DNA from: Geomesophilobacter sediminis
GTDB taxonomy: Bacteria > Desulfobacterota > Desulfuromonadia > Geobacterales > Geobacteraceae
Direction of reading: 5' to 3'
Length of the DNA stretch: 64,000 nucleotides
Assembly (NCBI RefSeq): GCF_016458275.1
Contig: NZ_JAEMHM010000014.1
Location: forward strand, 62,001 to 126,000
The number at the start of each line of letters is the position of its first letter. Position 1 is the first letter of the stretch. Below are positions 27,494-37,234 of this stretch, piece after piece. The notes beneath the pieces are model-generated. The model saw only the letters and a program-made list of their open reading frames with translations, did not search any database and was not told where the DNA came from. The translations under genes were made by a program, and so were the position numbers.

Positions 27494-27736
27494 CGCTACC
27501 GGTGGGGCGGGTGCCGCCGGAAGACGGCGCCGGCCTGGTCGTTCCCGGCAAGGTGCACCGGTTGCTCCCCTGACCACGCGGGAAGCGACCGGAGCTTGTT
27601 GCTGGGTGAAGATTAAAAAGACTTGAAAAGATATTGTTAATGTAATACGATCGGCGCTTCTCACTCTGAAAACCAGAGCATCGACCATCCTTGCCCGAGT
27701 TCCCACCCGGTGTCCCACCTCGGCAAAGGCTCTCCC

Positions 27737-28432
27737 ATGACCGCTCCCTGCATCCTCGACATCGTTCACGGATCCATCACCGATGGCCCCGGGATCAGGA
27801 CCACCGTGCACTTCCCGGGATGTCCCCTCTGCTGCGTCTGGTGCAAACATCCCGCCGACGGCTCGGCCTGCGCCCCGCGTCCCTCCTTCGAAATGGAACG
27901 GGGCGGGGCCGCCGGAGCCGCCGGGGCCTGCGCCGGCAATGCTCCCGCGGGGAACCTTTACGGTGAGCCGTGGCCGGTCGATCAGCTCGTTGCCGCGCTC
28001 CTCGAGGACTACGAGCTGCACCAGGCAACCGGCGGCGGGGTCACCCTGGCCGTGGGCGATCCGACCCCCCATGCCGGCTACCTGGCCACCCTCCTCAATA
28101 ACCTCAAGGAGAAGGGCACCCACCTCACGCTGCAGACCTGCGGCGTGTTCGACTACGACGTATTCCGCCGCGAGCTCCTGCCGTCTCTGGACCTGGTCTA
28201 CTTCGACCTCAAATTCGTCGACCCGACCCTGCACCGGATCTACACCGGGTCCGACAACGCGCCCATCCTCGCCAATTTCCGCCTGCTGGCCGCTGACCTG
28301 GGCGACCGGCTGATCCCGCGGGTGCCGATGGTCCCCGGCATCACGATGACCGAGCAGAACGTCGGGGGGATCGCCGCTTTTCTGCGCGAGTCGGGAGCCT
28401 CCAGTTCCATGCTGGTCCCCTACGTGCCGTGA
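27737..28432 (+). CDS. Radical SAM activating-enzyme-like protein (PflA-type), short
   Basis: The 231-residue radical SAM protein starts like glycyl-radical-enzyme activases (DIVHGSITDGPGIRTTVHF) and has a CxxxCxxC cluster motif (GCPLCCVWC). The usual ferredoxin-like insert is replaced by a short Gly/Ala-rich stretch with only scattered Cys, and the protein ends at LVPYVP, earlier than typical PflA. No glycyl radical enzyme is nearby, so it probably acts with the upstream radical SAM protein or on the peptide. AAAGG seven bases upstream supports the ATG. Confidence 0.75.
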   Translation: MTAPCILDIVHGSITDGPGIRTTVHFPGCPLCCVWCKHPADGSACAPRPSFEMERGGAAGAAGACAGNAPAGNLYGEPWPVDQLVAALLEDYELHQATGGGVTLAVGDPTPHAGYLATLLNNLKEKGTHLTLQTCGVFDYDVFRRELLPSLDLVYFDLKFVDPTLHRIYTGSDNAPILANFRLLAADLGDRLIPRVPMVPGITMTEQNVGGIAAFLRESGASSSMLVPYVP

Positions 28433-28567
28433 GCCGGCCCACGCCCGAAAGCCGGGGCGCGACCGCCTTGACGACCGGGGACATTTTTCCGGCATCGGCC
28501 CTTTTCTAATTTCTCAAATGCTGCTACTATCCGTGGCGCCAATCCTAGCCGTGCTGCGGGAGGAGTC

Positions 28568-31500
28568 ATGACCAAAAAATCGCCGCCTGCCGAAGCCGGG
28601 GGGACCGTCTCGACGCGGCCGCCTGGCTCTGCCTTTACCGACCCCGCTGATCCGCTCCTGGATCTGTCGGCAGGGTGCAGCGAGGGCGCTGATCCCCATT
28701 TGGGGGAGATCTGCGCCATAGTCAGGTCGCAGACCGGTCACGACTTCAGCTCCTACAAGCGGGGCACCCTGCTCCGCCGCATCCAGCGGCGCATTGCCGT
28801 CACCGACGCCTCCGGAACCCGCGACTATCTCTCCCACCTCTCCGAGACCCCAGCCGAAGCCGAAGCCCTCGCCGCCGAGATCCTGATCGGCGTGACCGGT
28901 TTCTTCCGGGACCCGGAAGCCTTCACCGTGCTGGAGCAGCGCATCATCCCCCGGCTCTTCGCCGCCGGCGATTCTGAAGAGCCGCTGCGGATCTGGCACG
29001 CCTGCTGTGCCACCGGCGAAGAGGTCTACTCCATGGCGATGCTGGTCCGGGAATACCTGACCCGGGAAGCCGTGGCCCGCCCCGTCCTGTTCTTCGCCTC
29101 CGACATTGACGAGGCCGCCCTGGCCCAGGCCCGCGCCGGGGTCTATTCCGAGGCCGCCGCCGCGGAAATCGGCGCGGAGCGGCTGCAGCGTTTCTTCGTG
29201 AGGGTCCCGGAGGGATGGCGGGTCTCCAAAGAGCTGCGGGAGATGGTGGTCTTCGCCCACCACAGCCTGATCAAGGACCCACCCTTTTCCCGGCTCGACC
29301 TTCTGGTCTGCCGCAACTTCCTGATCTACCTGAACCAGGAACTCCAGCAGCGCCTGGTCCCGATGTTCCACCAGATCCTCCGCCCCGACGGCGTCCTCTT
29401 TCTCGGCTCCGCCGAGACCATCGGCAGCCGTTCCGACCTTTTCACCCCGGTCAGCAAGAAATGGAAGATCTTCCGCCGCCTCGACTGCGCCGTGCGGGGG
29501 GATTGCCTCTTCCCGACGCCGGTGCCGGTCACCCGCTTCGCCACCGTGACGGGGCGCCGCACTGCCGGAAACTCCCAGCCTTCGGCCGCCTCGATCATCG
29601 AGAAGGTACTTTTGGAGCGGTACGCCCCCCCTTCCGTCGTCGTCGACGACAAGTACGGGGTGGTGCATGTGTCGGGGCGGGTGAGCCGCTTTCTCGAGAT
29701 CCCGGAGGGGGAGCTCACCCGGGACGTCCTGAAGATGGCGCGCGAGGAGCTGCGTCCCCTGCTTCGGGCCGCCATCTTCAAGGCCTTCGCCGATCAGCGT
29801 GAGACGGTGCTGCGCGGCGTGCAGCTCGCCGACGGGGCCGAGGCGGTAAACCTCGTGGTGCAGCCGCTTCCCGGCACCGGGGCCGCCGCCCAGGCCCTGG
29901 TCATCTTCGAGCCGGCCCCACCACCTCCCCCGCTGGCGGTGCCCGGGGAAAGGCAGGAGGGAGGCGCGGAGAAGGACCTCCTGATCCGCCAGCTCGAGGA
30001 GCAGCTCCGGCTCACCCACGAGCAGCTCCAGGCGACCTCGGCGCAGATGGAGGCGACCCAGGAAGGGTTCCTCTCCGCCAACGAGCAGCTCGTCTCGATG
30101 AACGAGGAGTACCAGTCGGCCAACGAGGAGCTGCAGTCGACCAACGAAGAGCTGGAGACCTCCAAGGAGGAGCTTCAGGCGCTCAACGAAGAGCTGGCGA
30201 CGGTAAACACCGAGCTGCAGACGACGGTCGAGGAGCTGCACCGGACCAACAGCGACATGGAGAACCTCTTCGCCAGTTCCGAGGTCGCCACCCTCTTTCT
30301 CGACCGGGCCCTCAATATCAAGCGCTTCACCCCGAGTTTTGCCCGGATCCTCAACCTGATCCCCTCCGATGTCGGCCGCCCCTTCCGCCACCTGGCGGGG
30401 ATCGCCGCCTGGGAAGGGCTTGCCGAGGATGCCGAAGCGATCATCAACGGCGGCGCGCCGGTGGAGCGGGAATGGCCCCTGCCGGGGAGCGGGCGGCATT
30501 ACCTGATGCGGGTGCTCCCCTACCTTGGGGAGGCCGGGCCCGAAGGGATCGTGGTCACCCTGGTCGACCTCACCGAGCGCAAGCGGATGGAAGATGCGAT
30601 CACCAAGGCCAAGGACGAATGGGAGCGGACCTTCGACACCGTTCCCGACCTGATCGCCATCGTCGACCCGCAGCACCGCGTCTTGCGCGCCAACCGTGCC
30701 ATGGCGCAAAGGGTCGGGATCACCCCCCAGGAATGGATCGGCCGGATCTGCCACCAGACCTTCCACGGCACCGACACCCCGCATCCCCACTGTCCGCACC
30801 AACAGACGCTGCGCGACGGCACCGAGCATACCGTTGAGATCAGCGAGGAACAGTGGGGCGGGAAATTCCTGGTGACCACCACCCCGCTCACCGACGGGGA
30901 GGGGGAACTGGTCGGCTCGGTCCACGTGGCACGGGACATCACCGAGCTCAAGCGGGCTGAAGATGAGCTGCGCCAAAGCAAGCTGCAGGTGGAGCGCCAT
31001 CTGGCTGAAATCCAGACCATCCTCGATCATCTGAACGACGGGGTGGTGACGGCGGACCTGGAAGGAAACCTCTTCCATTGGAACCCGACGGCCCTGGCGA
31101 TGCACGGCTTTACCTCACTGGAGGAGTGCCGGCGCAAGCTCCCCGAACTGGCCGAGACCTTCGTGCTGGCGACCGAGGAGGGGGAACTTCCGGTCGAGCG
31201 CTGGCCGCTGGCGCGGATCCTGGCCGGCGAGACGCTGCGCGATTGGGAAGTCCGGGTGCGGCGCAAGGATACCGGGCTGGAACGTATCTTCAGCTACGGG
31301 GGTACCCTGGCCCGCGACCACGAAGGACAACCGGTTCTGGCGGTGGTCTCGGTAACCGACGTTACCGAGCGCCGGCGCGCCGAAGAGGTGCAGGCGCGGC
31401 TTGCCGCGGTGGTGCAGAACTCCGACGACGCCATCATCTCCAAGGACCGGGACGGGATCATCGTCTCCTGGAACGACGGCGCGGAGCGGATGTTCGGCTA

Positions 31501-34048
31501 CCGTGCCGAGGAGGCGATCGGCCGCCCGGTGACCCTGCTCATCCCCCCCAAGCAGCAGCACGAGGAGGAGGAGATCCTGCACCGGATCCTCGCCGGCGAG
31601 CGGACCGATCATTTCGAGACGGTGCGCATCACCCGCGACGGCCGCCTCCTCGACGTCTCGGTCACCGCCTCGCCGGTAAAAGACCGCCACGGGCGGATCA
31701 TCGGCGCCTCGAAGATCGTGCGCGACATCACCGAGCACAAGCGGGGGGAAGAGGCGCTCCGGCAGAGCGAACTGCAGTTCCGGACCCTGGCCGACGCGAT
31801 CCCGCAGCTTTGCTGGATGGCCAACGGCGACGGATGGATCTTCTGGTACAACCAGCGCTGGTACGAGTACACCGGGACCACGCCGGAGCAGATGGCAGGG
31901 TGGGGTTGGCAGTCGGTCCACGATCCCGCCGAGCTGCCGGGAGTCATGCAACGGTGGCAGGAGTCGCTGGCGAATGCAGAGCCGTTCGACATGGTCTTCC
32001 CGCTGCGCGGCGCCGACGGGGTCTTCCGCCCCTTCCTCACCCGGATCCTCCCGGTGCGGGGCCAGGACGGGACCGTGGTCCGCTGGTTCGGCACCAACAC
32101 GGACATCTCCGAGCAGCGGCGGATCGAGCAGGAGCTGCGCCGCAGCAACGACCGGCTGAATTTGATCGCCGAGACCACCGCCGATCTTTTGAAGTCGGAT
32201 GCCCCGCAGCAGGTGGTCGACACCGCCTGCCAGCGGGTCCTCGCCTTCCTGGATTGCGACGTGTTCTTCAACTTCCTCGTGGACGAGGAGGCGGGACGCC
32301 TGCATCTCAATGCCTGCGCCGGCATCCCGGAAGCCGAGGCGGAGCTGATCGAGTGGCTCGACTACGGGGTCGCCGTCTGCGGCTGCGCTGCCCAGGAAGG
32401 GTGCCGCATCGTGGCCGAAGAGATCCAGACCACCCCGGACCCCCGTACCGACCTGGTCCGCTCCTACGGGGTGCGGGCCTACGCCTGCCATCCGCTGCTG
32501 GCCCAGGGGGTGGTGCTGGGGACCCTTTCCTTCGGCACCCGGAGCCGGGACTCGTTCACCAATGACGAACTCGCCCTGATGAAGACGGTTGCCGATCTGG
32601 TTTCCATCGCCATGCAGCGCAAGCGGATGCAGGATTCCCTGCTCCAGGCCCACCACGAACTCGAACAGCGGGTACGGGAGCGGACCGAGGAGCTGGCCGC
32701 GGCCGTGGAGACGCTCCTTGGGGAGATCTCCGAGCGGGAACGGGCGGAGGCGAGCCTGAGCCGGCTGAACCGTCTGTACATGGTGCTGAGCGAGATCGAC
32801 CAGGCCCTGGTCCGTGCCACCGACCGGGAATCGATCTTCCGGGATTTCTGCCGGATTGCGGTCGAACACGGCGGATTTCTGCTCGCCTGGGTGATCATTA
32901 AGGAGGAAGACGGTGCGGTCCGCACCGTGGCGGCAAGCGGCATGACGAGCTACCTCGACGGCATGCAGATCACGCTGGAGAATGAGCCGGAGGGGGAGGG
33001 GCCGACCGGGATCTCCCTGCGCAACGGGACCTATTACATCTGCAACGACTTCCAAAACGATCCGCACACCCGCCCCTGGCACGAGCGGGGACGGCGCTTC
33101 GGCATCCGGGCTTCCGCCTCGATCGCGATCAAGGAGGAGAACCGGGTTATCGGCGCGCTCACCCTCTACGCCGGGGAGAAGGACTTCTTCGACCTGCAGC
33201 ATGTGGCGCTGCTTCGGCAGATGGGGAACGACATCTCGTTCGGGCTCGGCAACCTGATCCGGGAGAGCCGGCGCCGGGCGGCGGAGAAGGCGCTGCAGGA
33301 AGAGACCCTGGAGCGGCTGCGGGCGGTCGAGGACCTGCGCGAGAAGGAGCGGTTGCTGATCCAGCAAAGCCGCCTGGCCGCCCTGGGTGAGATGATCGGC
33401 AACATCGCCCACCAGTGGCGCCAGCCGCTCAACGCCTTGGGGCTGATGATCCAGGAGCTGCCGATCTGCTACGAGGCCGGGGATTTCAGCCACGCGTACC
33501 TGGAGCGGACCGTGGAGAAGGTGATGCAGGTGGTCTTCCACATGTCCCAGACCATTGACGACTTCCGCTACTTCTTCCGCCCGGACAAGGAGAAGGTGAC
33601 CTTCAGCACGGTGAAGTCGGTGGAGAAGGTGCTCTCCATCATCGAGGGGAGCATGAGGGCCAACCGGATCCGGGTCGAGGTGAGCCAAAACGGCAATCCG
33701 CTGGTGCACGGCTATCCCAGCGAATTTTCCCAGGTGCTGCTCAACATCCTGCTCAACGCGCGGGACGTCTTCGCCGAGCGGGGGGTCGCCGACCCGAAGA
33801 TCGAGGTACGGCTCTTCGAGGAGGGGGGGCAGTCGGTGGTGACCATTCGCGACAACGCGGGGGGGATTCCCGAGGAGGTGCTGGACAAGGTCTTCGACCC
33901 CTACTTCACCACCAAAGGGCCGGACAAGGGGACCGGGGTCGGCCTTTACATGTCCAAGGTCATCATCGAGAACAACATGGGGGGGCGGCTGATTGCCCGG
34001 AACGCGCCGGATGGGGCGGAGTTCCGGATCGAATCGGCGGCGCAGTAA
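28568..34048 (+). CDS. Giant CheR-PAS-GAF hybrid histidine kinase
   Basis: The 1826-residue cytoplasmic signalling protein reads, in order: CheR methyltransferase (about 42-312, SAM motif CCATGEEVYSMAM), PAS-like domain (about 340-450), long coiled coil of NEEL/NEEY repeats (about 470-570), PAS domains (about 570-675, 680-795, 815-940, 943-1060, 1065-1190), GAF (about 1195-1355), GAF (about 1400-1565) and a histidine kinase (about 1600-1825) with LGEMIGNIAHQWRQPLN and DNAGGIPEEVLDKVFDPYFTTK. The CheB methylesterase usually fused ahead of such CheR-PAS proteins is missing. No transmembrane segment is seen. GGGAGGAGTC lies ahead of the ATG. Confidence 0.88.
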   Translation: MTKKSPPAEAGGTVSTRPPGSAFTDPADPLLDLSAGCSEGADPHLGEICAIVRSQTGHDFSSYKRGTLLRRIQRRIAVTDASGTRDYLSHLSETPAEAEALAAEILIGVTGFFRDPEAFTVLEQRIIPRLFAAGDSEEPLRIWHACCATGEEVYSMAMLVREYLTREAVARPVLFFASDIDEAALAQARAGVYSEAAAAEIGAERLQRFFVRVPEGWRVSKELREMVVFAHHSLIKDPPFSRLDLLVCRNFLIYLNQELQQRLVPMFHQILRPDGVLFLGSAETIGSRSDLFTPVSKKWKIFRRLDCAVRGDCLFPTPVPVTRFATVTGRRTAGNSQPSAASIIEKVLLERYAPPSVVVDDKYGVVHVSGRVSRFLEIPEGELTRDVLKMAREELRPLLRAAIFKAFADQRETVLRGVQLADGAEAVNLVVQPLPGTGAAAQALVIFEPAPPPPPLAVPGERQEGGAEKDLLIRQLEEQLRLTHEQLQATSAQMEATQEGFLSANEQLVSMNEEYQSANEELQSTNEELETSKEELQALNEELATVNTELQTTVEELHRTNSDMENLFASSEVATLFLDRALNIKRFTPSFARILNLIPSDVGRPFRHLAGIAAWEGLAEDAEAIINGGAPVEREWPLPGSGRHYLMRVLPYLGEAGPEGIVVTLVDLTERKRMEDAITKAKDEWERTFDTVPDLIAIVDPQHRVLRANRAMAQRVGITPQEWIGRICHQTFHGTDTPHPHCPHQQTLRDGTEHTVEISEEQWGGKFLVTTTPLTDGEGELVGSVHVARDITELKRAEDELRQSKLQVERHLAEIQTILDHLNDGVVTADLEGNLFHWNPTALAMHGFTSLEECRRKLPELAETFVLATEEGELPVERWPLARILAGETLRDWEVRVRRKDTGLERIFSYGGTLARDHEGQPVLAVVSVTDVTERRRAEEVQARLAAVVQNSDDAIISKDRDGIIVSWNDGAERMFGYRAEEAIGRPVTLLIPPKQQHEEEEILHRILAGERTDHFETVRITRDGRLLDVSVTASPVKDRHGRIIGASKIVRDITEHKRGEEALRQSELQFRTLADAIPQLCWMANGDGWIFWYNQRWYEYTGTTPEQMAGWGWQSVHDPAELPGVMQRWQESLANAEPFDMVFPLRGADGVFRPFLTRILPVRGQDGTVVRWFGTNTDISEQRRIEQELRRSNDRLNLIAETTADLLKSDAPQQVVDTACQRVLAFLDCDVFFNFLVDEEAGRLHLNACAGIPEAEAELIEWLDYGVAVCGCAAQEGCRIVAEEIQTTPDPRTDLVRSYGVRAYACHPLLAQGVVLGTLSFGTRSRDSFTNDELALMKTVADLVSIAMQRKRMQDSLLQAHHELEQRVRERTEELAAAVETLLGEISERERAEASLSRLNRLYMVLSEIDQALVRATDRESIFRDFCRIAVEHGGFLLAWVIIKEEDGAVRTVAASGMTSYLDGMQITLENEPEGEGPTGISLRNGTYYICNDFQNDPHTRPWHERGRRFGIRASASIAIKEENRVIGALTLYAGEKDFFDLQHVALLRQMGNDISFGLGNLIRESRRRAAEKALQEETLERLRAVEDLREKERLLIQQSRLAALGEMIGNIAHQWRQPLNALGLMIQELPICYEAGDFSHAYLERTVEKVMQVVFHMSQTIDDFRYFFRPDKEKVTFSTVKSVEKVLSIIEGSMRANRIRVEVSQNGNPLVHGYPSEFSQVLLNILLNARDVFAERGVADPKIEVRLFEEGGQSVVTIRDNAGGIPEEVLDKVFDPYFTTKGPDKGTGVGLYMSKVIIENNMGGRLIARNAPDGAEFRIESAAQ

Positions 34049-34104
34049 ATAAAGCCCGCGCGGGTCGGTCCGATCCGCACGCCGGGGCTTTTCCCCAAAA
34101 AAAC

Positions 34105-34137
34105 AAAGGCCGCTCCGGAATTTCCGGAGCGGCCTTT
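34105..34137. terminator. Bidirectional terminator
   Basis: A perfect 15-bp stem (34105-34119 with 34123-34137) and 3-nt loop lie between the convergent giant kinase and the sigma54 regulator genes, with A and T runs outside the stem. Confidence 0.9.
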
Positions 34138-34157
34138 TGCATGGCAGGTGCGGGGCG

Positions 34158-35528
34158 CTACTTGAGGAAGCCGAACTTCTTCATCCGGTAGCGGAAGGCG
34201 TCGATGCCGAGGTTCAGCTTCTTCGCCGCTTTGGACTGGTTCCAGTCGGTGATTTCCAGCGACTGCTTGATCAGCTCGCGCTCCACTTCCTCGATGTCGA
34301 TCCCCTCGGGGGGGAGCTTGAAGGTCGCCATCGGAACCGAAACGGTCGAGGCCTTGGCCACGATCTCCAGCGGCAGGTTCTCCAGCAGCAGGTTCTCGTC
34401 GGTGCCGAGGATGATGGCACGCTCGATGACGTTTTTCAGCTCGCGGATGTTCCCCGGCCAGTTGTACTCGATGAGGAGCTTCTCCGCCATGCTGGAGATC
34501 CCCTTCATCGACTTGTTGAACTCCTTGGAGTACAGATCGATGAAGTGGTTCGCCAGGGGAATGATGTCTTCCTTGCGCTCGCGCAGCGCCGGAAGGAAGA
34601 TCGGGATCACCTGGAGCCGGTAGTAGAGGTCGTTTCGGAAGGACTTGTCCTCGATGGCTTTGATGAGGTCCTTGTTGGTTGCCGAGACGATCCGGACGTC
34701 GACCGGGATCTCCTTGGAGCCGCCGATCCTGCGGAAGGTGCGGTCCTCCAGGAAGCGGAGCAGCTTCGCCTGCATCCCGATTTCCATGTCCCCGATCTCG
34801 TCCAGAAAGACGGTCCCGCCGTCGGCAAGTTCGAAGAGCCCCTTCTTGGACGCCTTCGCGTCGGTAAAGGCCCCCTTCTCATGGCCGAAGAGCTCGCTTT
34901 CCAAAAGGGTGGCCGGAACCGCGGCGCAGTTGATGGCGACGAACGGCTTTTCGGCGCGGTTCGAGGCAAAGTGGATGTATTTCGCCACCAGCTCCTTGCC
35001 GGTCCCCGATTCCCCCTGCACCAGGACGGTGGCCGCGTCGCTTTTGGCGACCTTGGACATCATCTCCAGCACCGTTTTCATGTGCTTGGAGTTCCCCAGG
35101 ATCTGGGGCGGCCCCTGTTTCTTGTGCTCGCTTCTGAGCTGGACCACCTCGCGGCGCAGGTCCGAAGTCTCGAGCGCCTTGCGGATGACGATCGCCATTT
35201 CGTCCAGGTTGAAGGGCTTGTTGATGTAGTCGTAGGCGCCGTGGCGCATCGTGTTGACCGCGGTTTCCAGCCCACCCTGGGCGGTCACCATGATCACGAT
35301 GATCTCCTCGTCGATCTCCTTGAGGCGCTGCAGCACCTCGAGACCGTTGATCCCGGGGAGGTGGTAGTCCAAAAGGACCAGTTCCGGCTGTTCCTCGCGG
35401 GCGAGCCTCAGGGCGTCCTCGCCGGTGCCGGCGGTGCAGACCTCGTATCCCTGCTTCTTCAGGTTCTGCTCTAACGACCAGCGGATCAGGTGCTCGTCGT
35501 CTACGACCATTATCTTCGTCTTGCGCAT
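34158..35528 (-). CDS. NtrC-family sigma54-dependent response regulator
   Basis: The 456-residue enhancer-binding protein has a receiver domain (1-120, phospho-Asp54 in LLDYHLPG), an AAA+ domain (about 140-375) with Walker A GESGTGKE, Walker B GGTVFLDEIGDM and arginine-finger region, and a Fis-type HTH (about 405-455). The sigma54-contact loop reads GAFTDA rather than the canonical GAFTGA. It is transcribed 49 nt behind a histidine kinase with a haem motif, evidently its partner. Confidence 0.92.
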   Translation of the reverse strand: MRKTKIMVVDDEHLIRWSLEQNLKKQGYEVCTAGTGEDALRLAREEQPELVLLDYHLPGINGLEVLQRLKEIDEEIIVIMVTAQGGLETAVNTMRHGAYDYINKPFNLDEMAIVIRKALETSDLRREVVQLRSEHKKQGPPQILGNSKHMKTVLEMMSKVAKSDAATVLVQGESGTGKELVAKYIHFASNRAEKPFVAINCAAVPATLLESELFGHEKGAFTDAKASKKGLFELADGGTVFLDEIGDMEIGMQAKLLRFLEDRTFRRIGGSKEIPVDVRIVSATNKDLIKAIEDKSFRNDLYYRLQVIPIFLPALRERKEDIIPLANHFIDLYSKEFNKSMKGISSMAEKLLIEYNWPGNIRELKNVIERAIILGTDENLLLENLPLEIVAKASTVSVPMATFKLPPEGIDIEEVERELIKQSLEITDWNQSKAAKKLNLGIDAFRYRMKKFGFLK

Positions 35529-35577
35529 GAAAGCTCCTTCACAACATGGTGTTGCTTACTTCAGCCGGCGGACCGGC

Positions 35578-37110
35578 TCACACGGACGGCGCGATTCCAG
35601 TGACACACGAATGTGCTGCTTCCCCTTCGGCCGGGCCGGACGGCCGCGGGCAGTACGCGGGGAGCTCGACGGTGAAGGTGGTCCCCACCCCGTCTTCGCT
35701 CGCCACGGATAGTTTTCCCCCCTGCTGTGCAATCAAGCGGTGGCTGATGGCGAGGCCGAGCCCGGTCCCCTGCGCCTTGGTGGTGAAGAAGGGGGTGAAG
35801 ATCTTCTCCAGGATGTTGGGCGGGATCCCCTGGCCGGTGTCGTTCACCAGCACCCGGATCCGGTCCCCTCCGTCTTCCCGGACCAGCGTGCTGCGCACGG
35901 TCAGGGTACCTCCCTGCGGCATCGCCTGCACCGCGTTCAAAAAGAGGTTGAGGAAGACCTGCTGCATCTGCTTGGCGTCCACGTAGACCGGAGGCAGATC
36001 TTCCTGGAGTTCCAGCTTTTTTTCGATGTCCTTGCCGCCGCGGTGCTGGGAGGCGAAGATGAGGATCTTGCGCAGTGAGGCGTTGAGATCGGTGCAGCTC
36101 GGCTCGGGGAGGGTCGGCTTGCCGAAGAAGAGGAGATCGTTCACCGTCTTGTCCAGCCGGGAGATCTGCTCCAGGACCTCGTTGATGATGCCGACCCGGC
36201 CGTCGTCCGGGGTGAAGTCGTCCTTCATCACGGTGATGGCGGCGGCGATACCGGTGAGCGGGTTCTTGATCTCGTGGGCGATGCCGGCGGCCATCTCACC
36301 CACCGAGGCCAGCCGGTCGGCGCGCTCCATCTGCTGGAAGTGGAGATCCTCCAGTTCCTTTTTCGCCTTGTCGAGACGGTCCACCATCGAGTCGAAGCTC
36401 GTGATGAGCTTGCCGATCTCGTCCTGCCCCTGGCTGGTCATCCGGACCGAGAGGTCGCCGGCCTCGACCTTGGCCATGTTCCCGGCCAGGCGGTTGAGGG
36501 GCTTCTTGACGAACTTGAGCATGACTGCGGAGATGGCGAAGGAGAGAAAACAGATGATGGCGAACGTCGACAGGACGAAGAGCTTGGTGAGTTCGACCAT
36601 CCGCTTTTTGGTCTCGGCCAGGGAGTAGTTGACGTTGAGCAGGCCGATGATCCGGCTCTTGTTTCCGTGGCAGAGGGTGCAGGACTTGTCGTTGTAGATC
36701 GGCTTGACCATGCTGAGCACGTCGCCGTACCCGTCCAGGTTGAAGACGCCGGTCCACTTGTTGTTGAGAAAGAGTTTGAAGTCCCGTTCGTTGACCAGGC
36801 GGCCGACCTCGGCGGGCTGGGAGGATTTCAGGATCACGCCGTGGGGGTGGAAGATGCGGACGCCGACCAGTTTTTCGTTTTGCCCGACCATCTCCAGGAT
36901 CACCTGGACGTCGGCGGTGTTGCCGATGCGCATGGCGTTGTAGACGCTGCGCTCGATGGTGTTGATGAGCAGCTCGGAACTCTCGCGGGCCGAGTTGATG
37001 AGCTGCATCTGCTCGCGCCTCAAGGTCAGGAACGCGAAGGTGCCGATCCCGAAGACGAGCAGGAAGATAGTGAGTCCGATGACCCGCGTTGTAAGACTCT
37101 TGACTATCAG
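35578..37110 (-). CDS. Sensor histidine kinase with periplasmic c-type haem motif
   Basis: The ~510-residue membrane kinase has TM1 (about 10-30), a periplasmic domain (31-175) with CTLCHG, i.e. CxxCH at Cys144-His148, TM2 (about 177-200), HAMP (about 200-255), HisKA (LASVGEMAAGIAHEIKNP) and HATPase_c (NDTGQGIPPNILEKIFTPFFTTK). The CxxCH implies covalent haem, hence redox, O2 or NO sensing. No ATG, GTG or TTG fits: the frame is open upstream into proline-rich shadow. GGAGG lies ahead of an in-frame CTG at 37110, chosen as start; ATA at 37107 is an alternative. It pairs with the sigma54 regulator downstream. Confidence 0.85.
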   Translation of the reverse strand: MIVKSLTTRVIGLTIFLLVFGIGTFAFLTLRREQMQLINSARESSELLINTIERSVYNAMRIGNTADVQVILEMVGQNEKLVGVRIFHPHGVILKSSQPAEVGRLVNERDFKLFLNNKWTGVFNLDGYGDVLSMVKPIYNDKSCTLCHGNKSRIIGLLNVNYSLAETKKRMVELTKLFVLSTFAIICFLSFAISAVMLKFVKKPLNRLAGNMAKVEAGDLSVRMTSQGQDEIGKLITSFDSMVDRLDKAKKELEDLHFQQMERADRLASVGEMAAGIAHEIKNPLTGIAAAITVMKDDFTPDDGRVGIINEVLEQISRLDKTVNDLLFFGKPTLPEPSCTDLNASLRKILIFASQHRGGKDIEKKLELQEDLPPVYVDAKQMQQVFLNLFLNAVQAMPQGGTLTVRSTLVREDGGDRIRVLVNDTGQGIPPNILEKIFTPFFTTKAQGTGLGLAISHRLIAQQGGKLSVASEDGVGTTFTVELPAYCPRPSGPAEGEAAHSCVTGIAPSV

Positions 37111-37156
37111 GGTGCCTCCATCACAAAGCGTCGGGGCAGGGTTTCCCCGCGCCCGG

Positions 37157-37191
37157 TCTGATCGGACCAGTCGTCGGATCCGACCGATCGG
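37157..37191. repeat. GATCGGACC...GGATCCGACCGATC palindromic repeat, copy 1
   Basis: This imperfect palindrome is nearly the same as 42747-42779. It lies just ahead of the haem-sensor kinase, inside the 3' portion of its open upstream frame. Confidence 0.6.
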
Positions 37192-37234
37192 CAGGATCGG
37201 TCCGGCGCAAGGGGCGGGCCAGAGTTCTTTCTTG

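Noticed and set aside
28514-31105. 863-aa minus-strand ORF opposite the giant kinase
   Set aside because: It is an antisense shadow; its sequence is His/Asp/Leu-repeat-like and lacks any domain.
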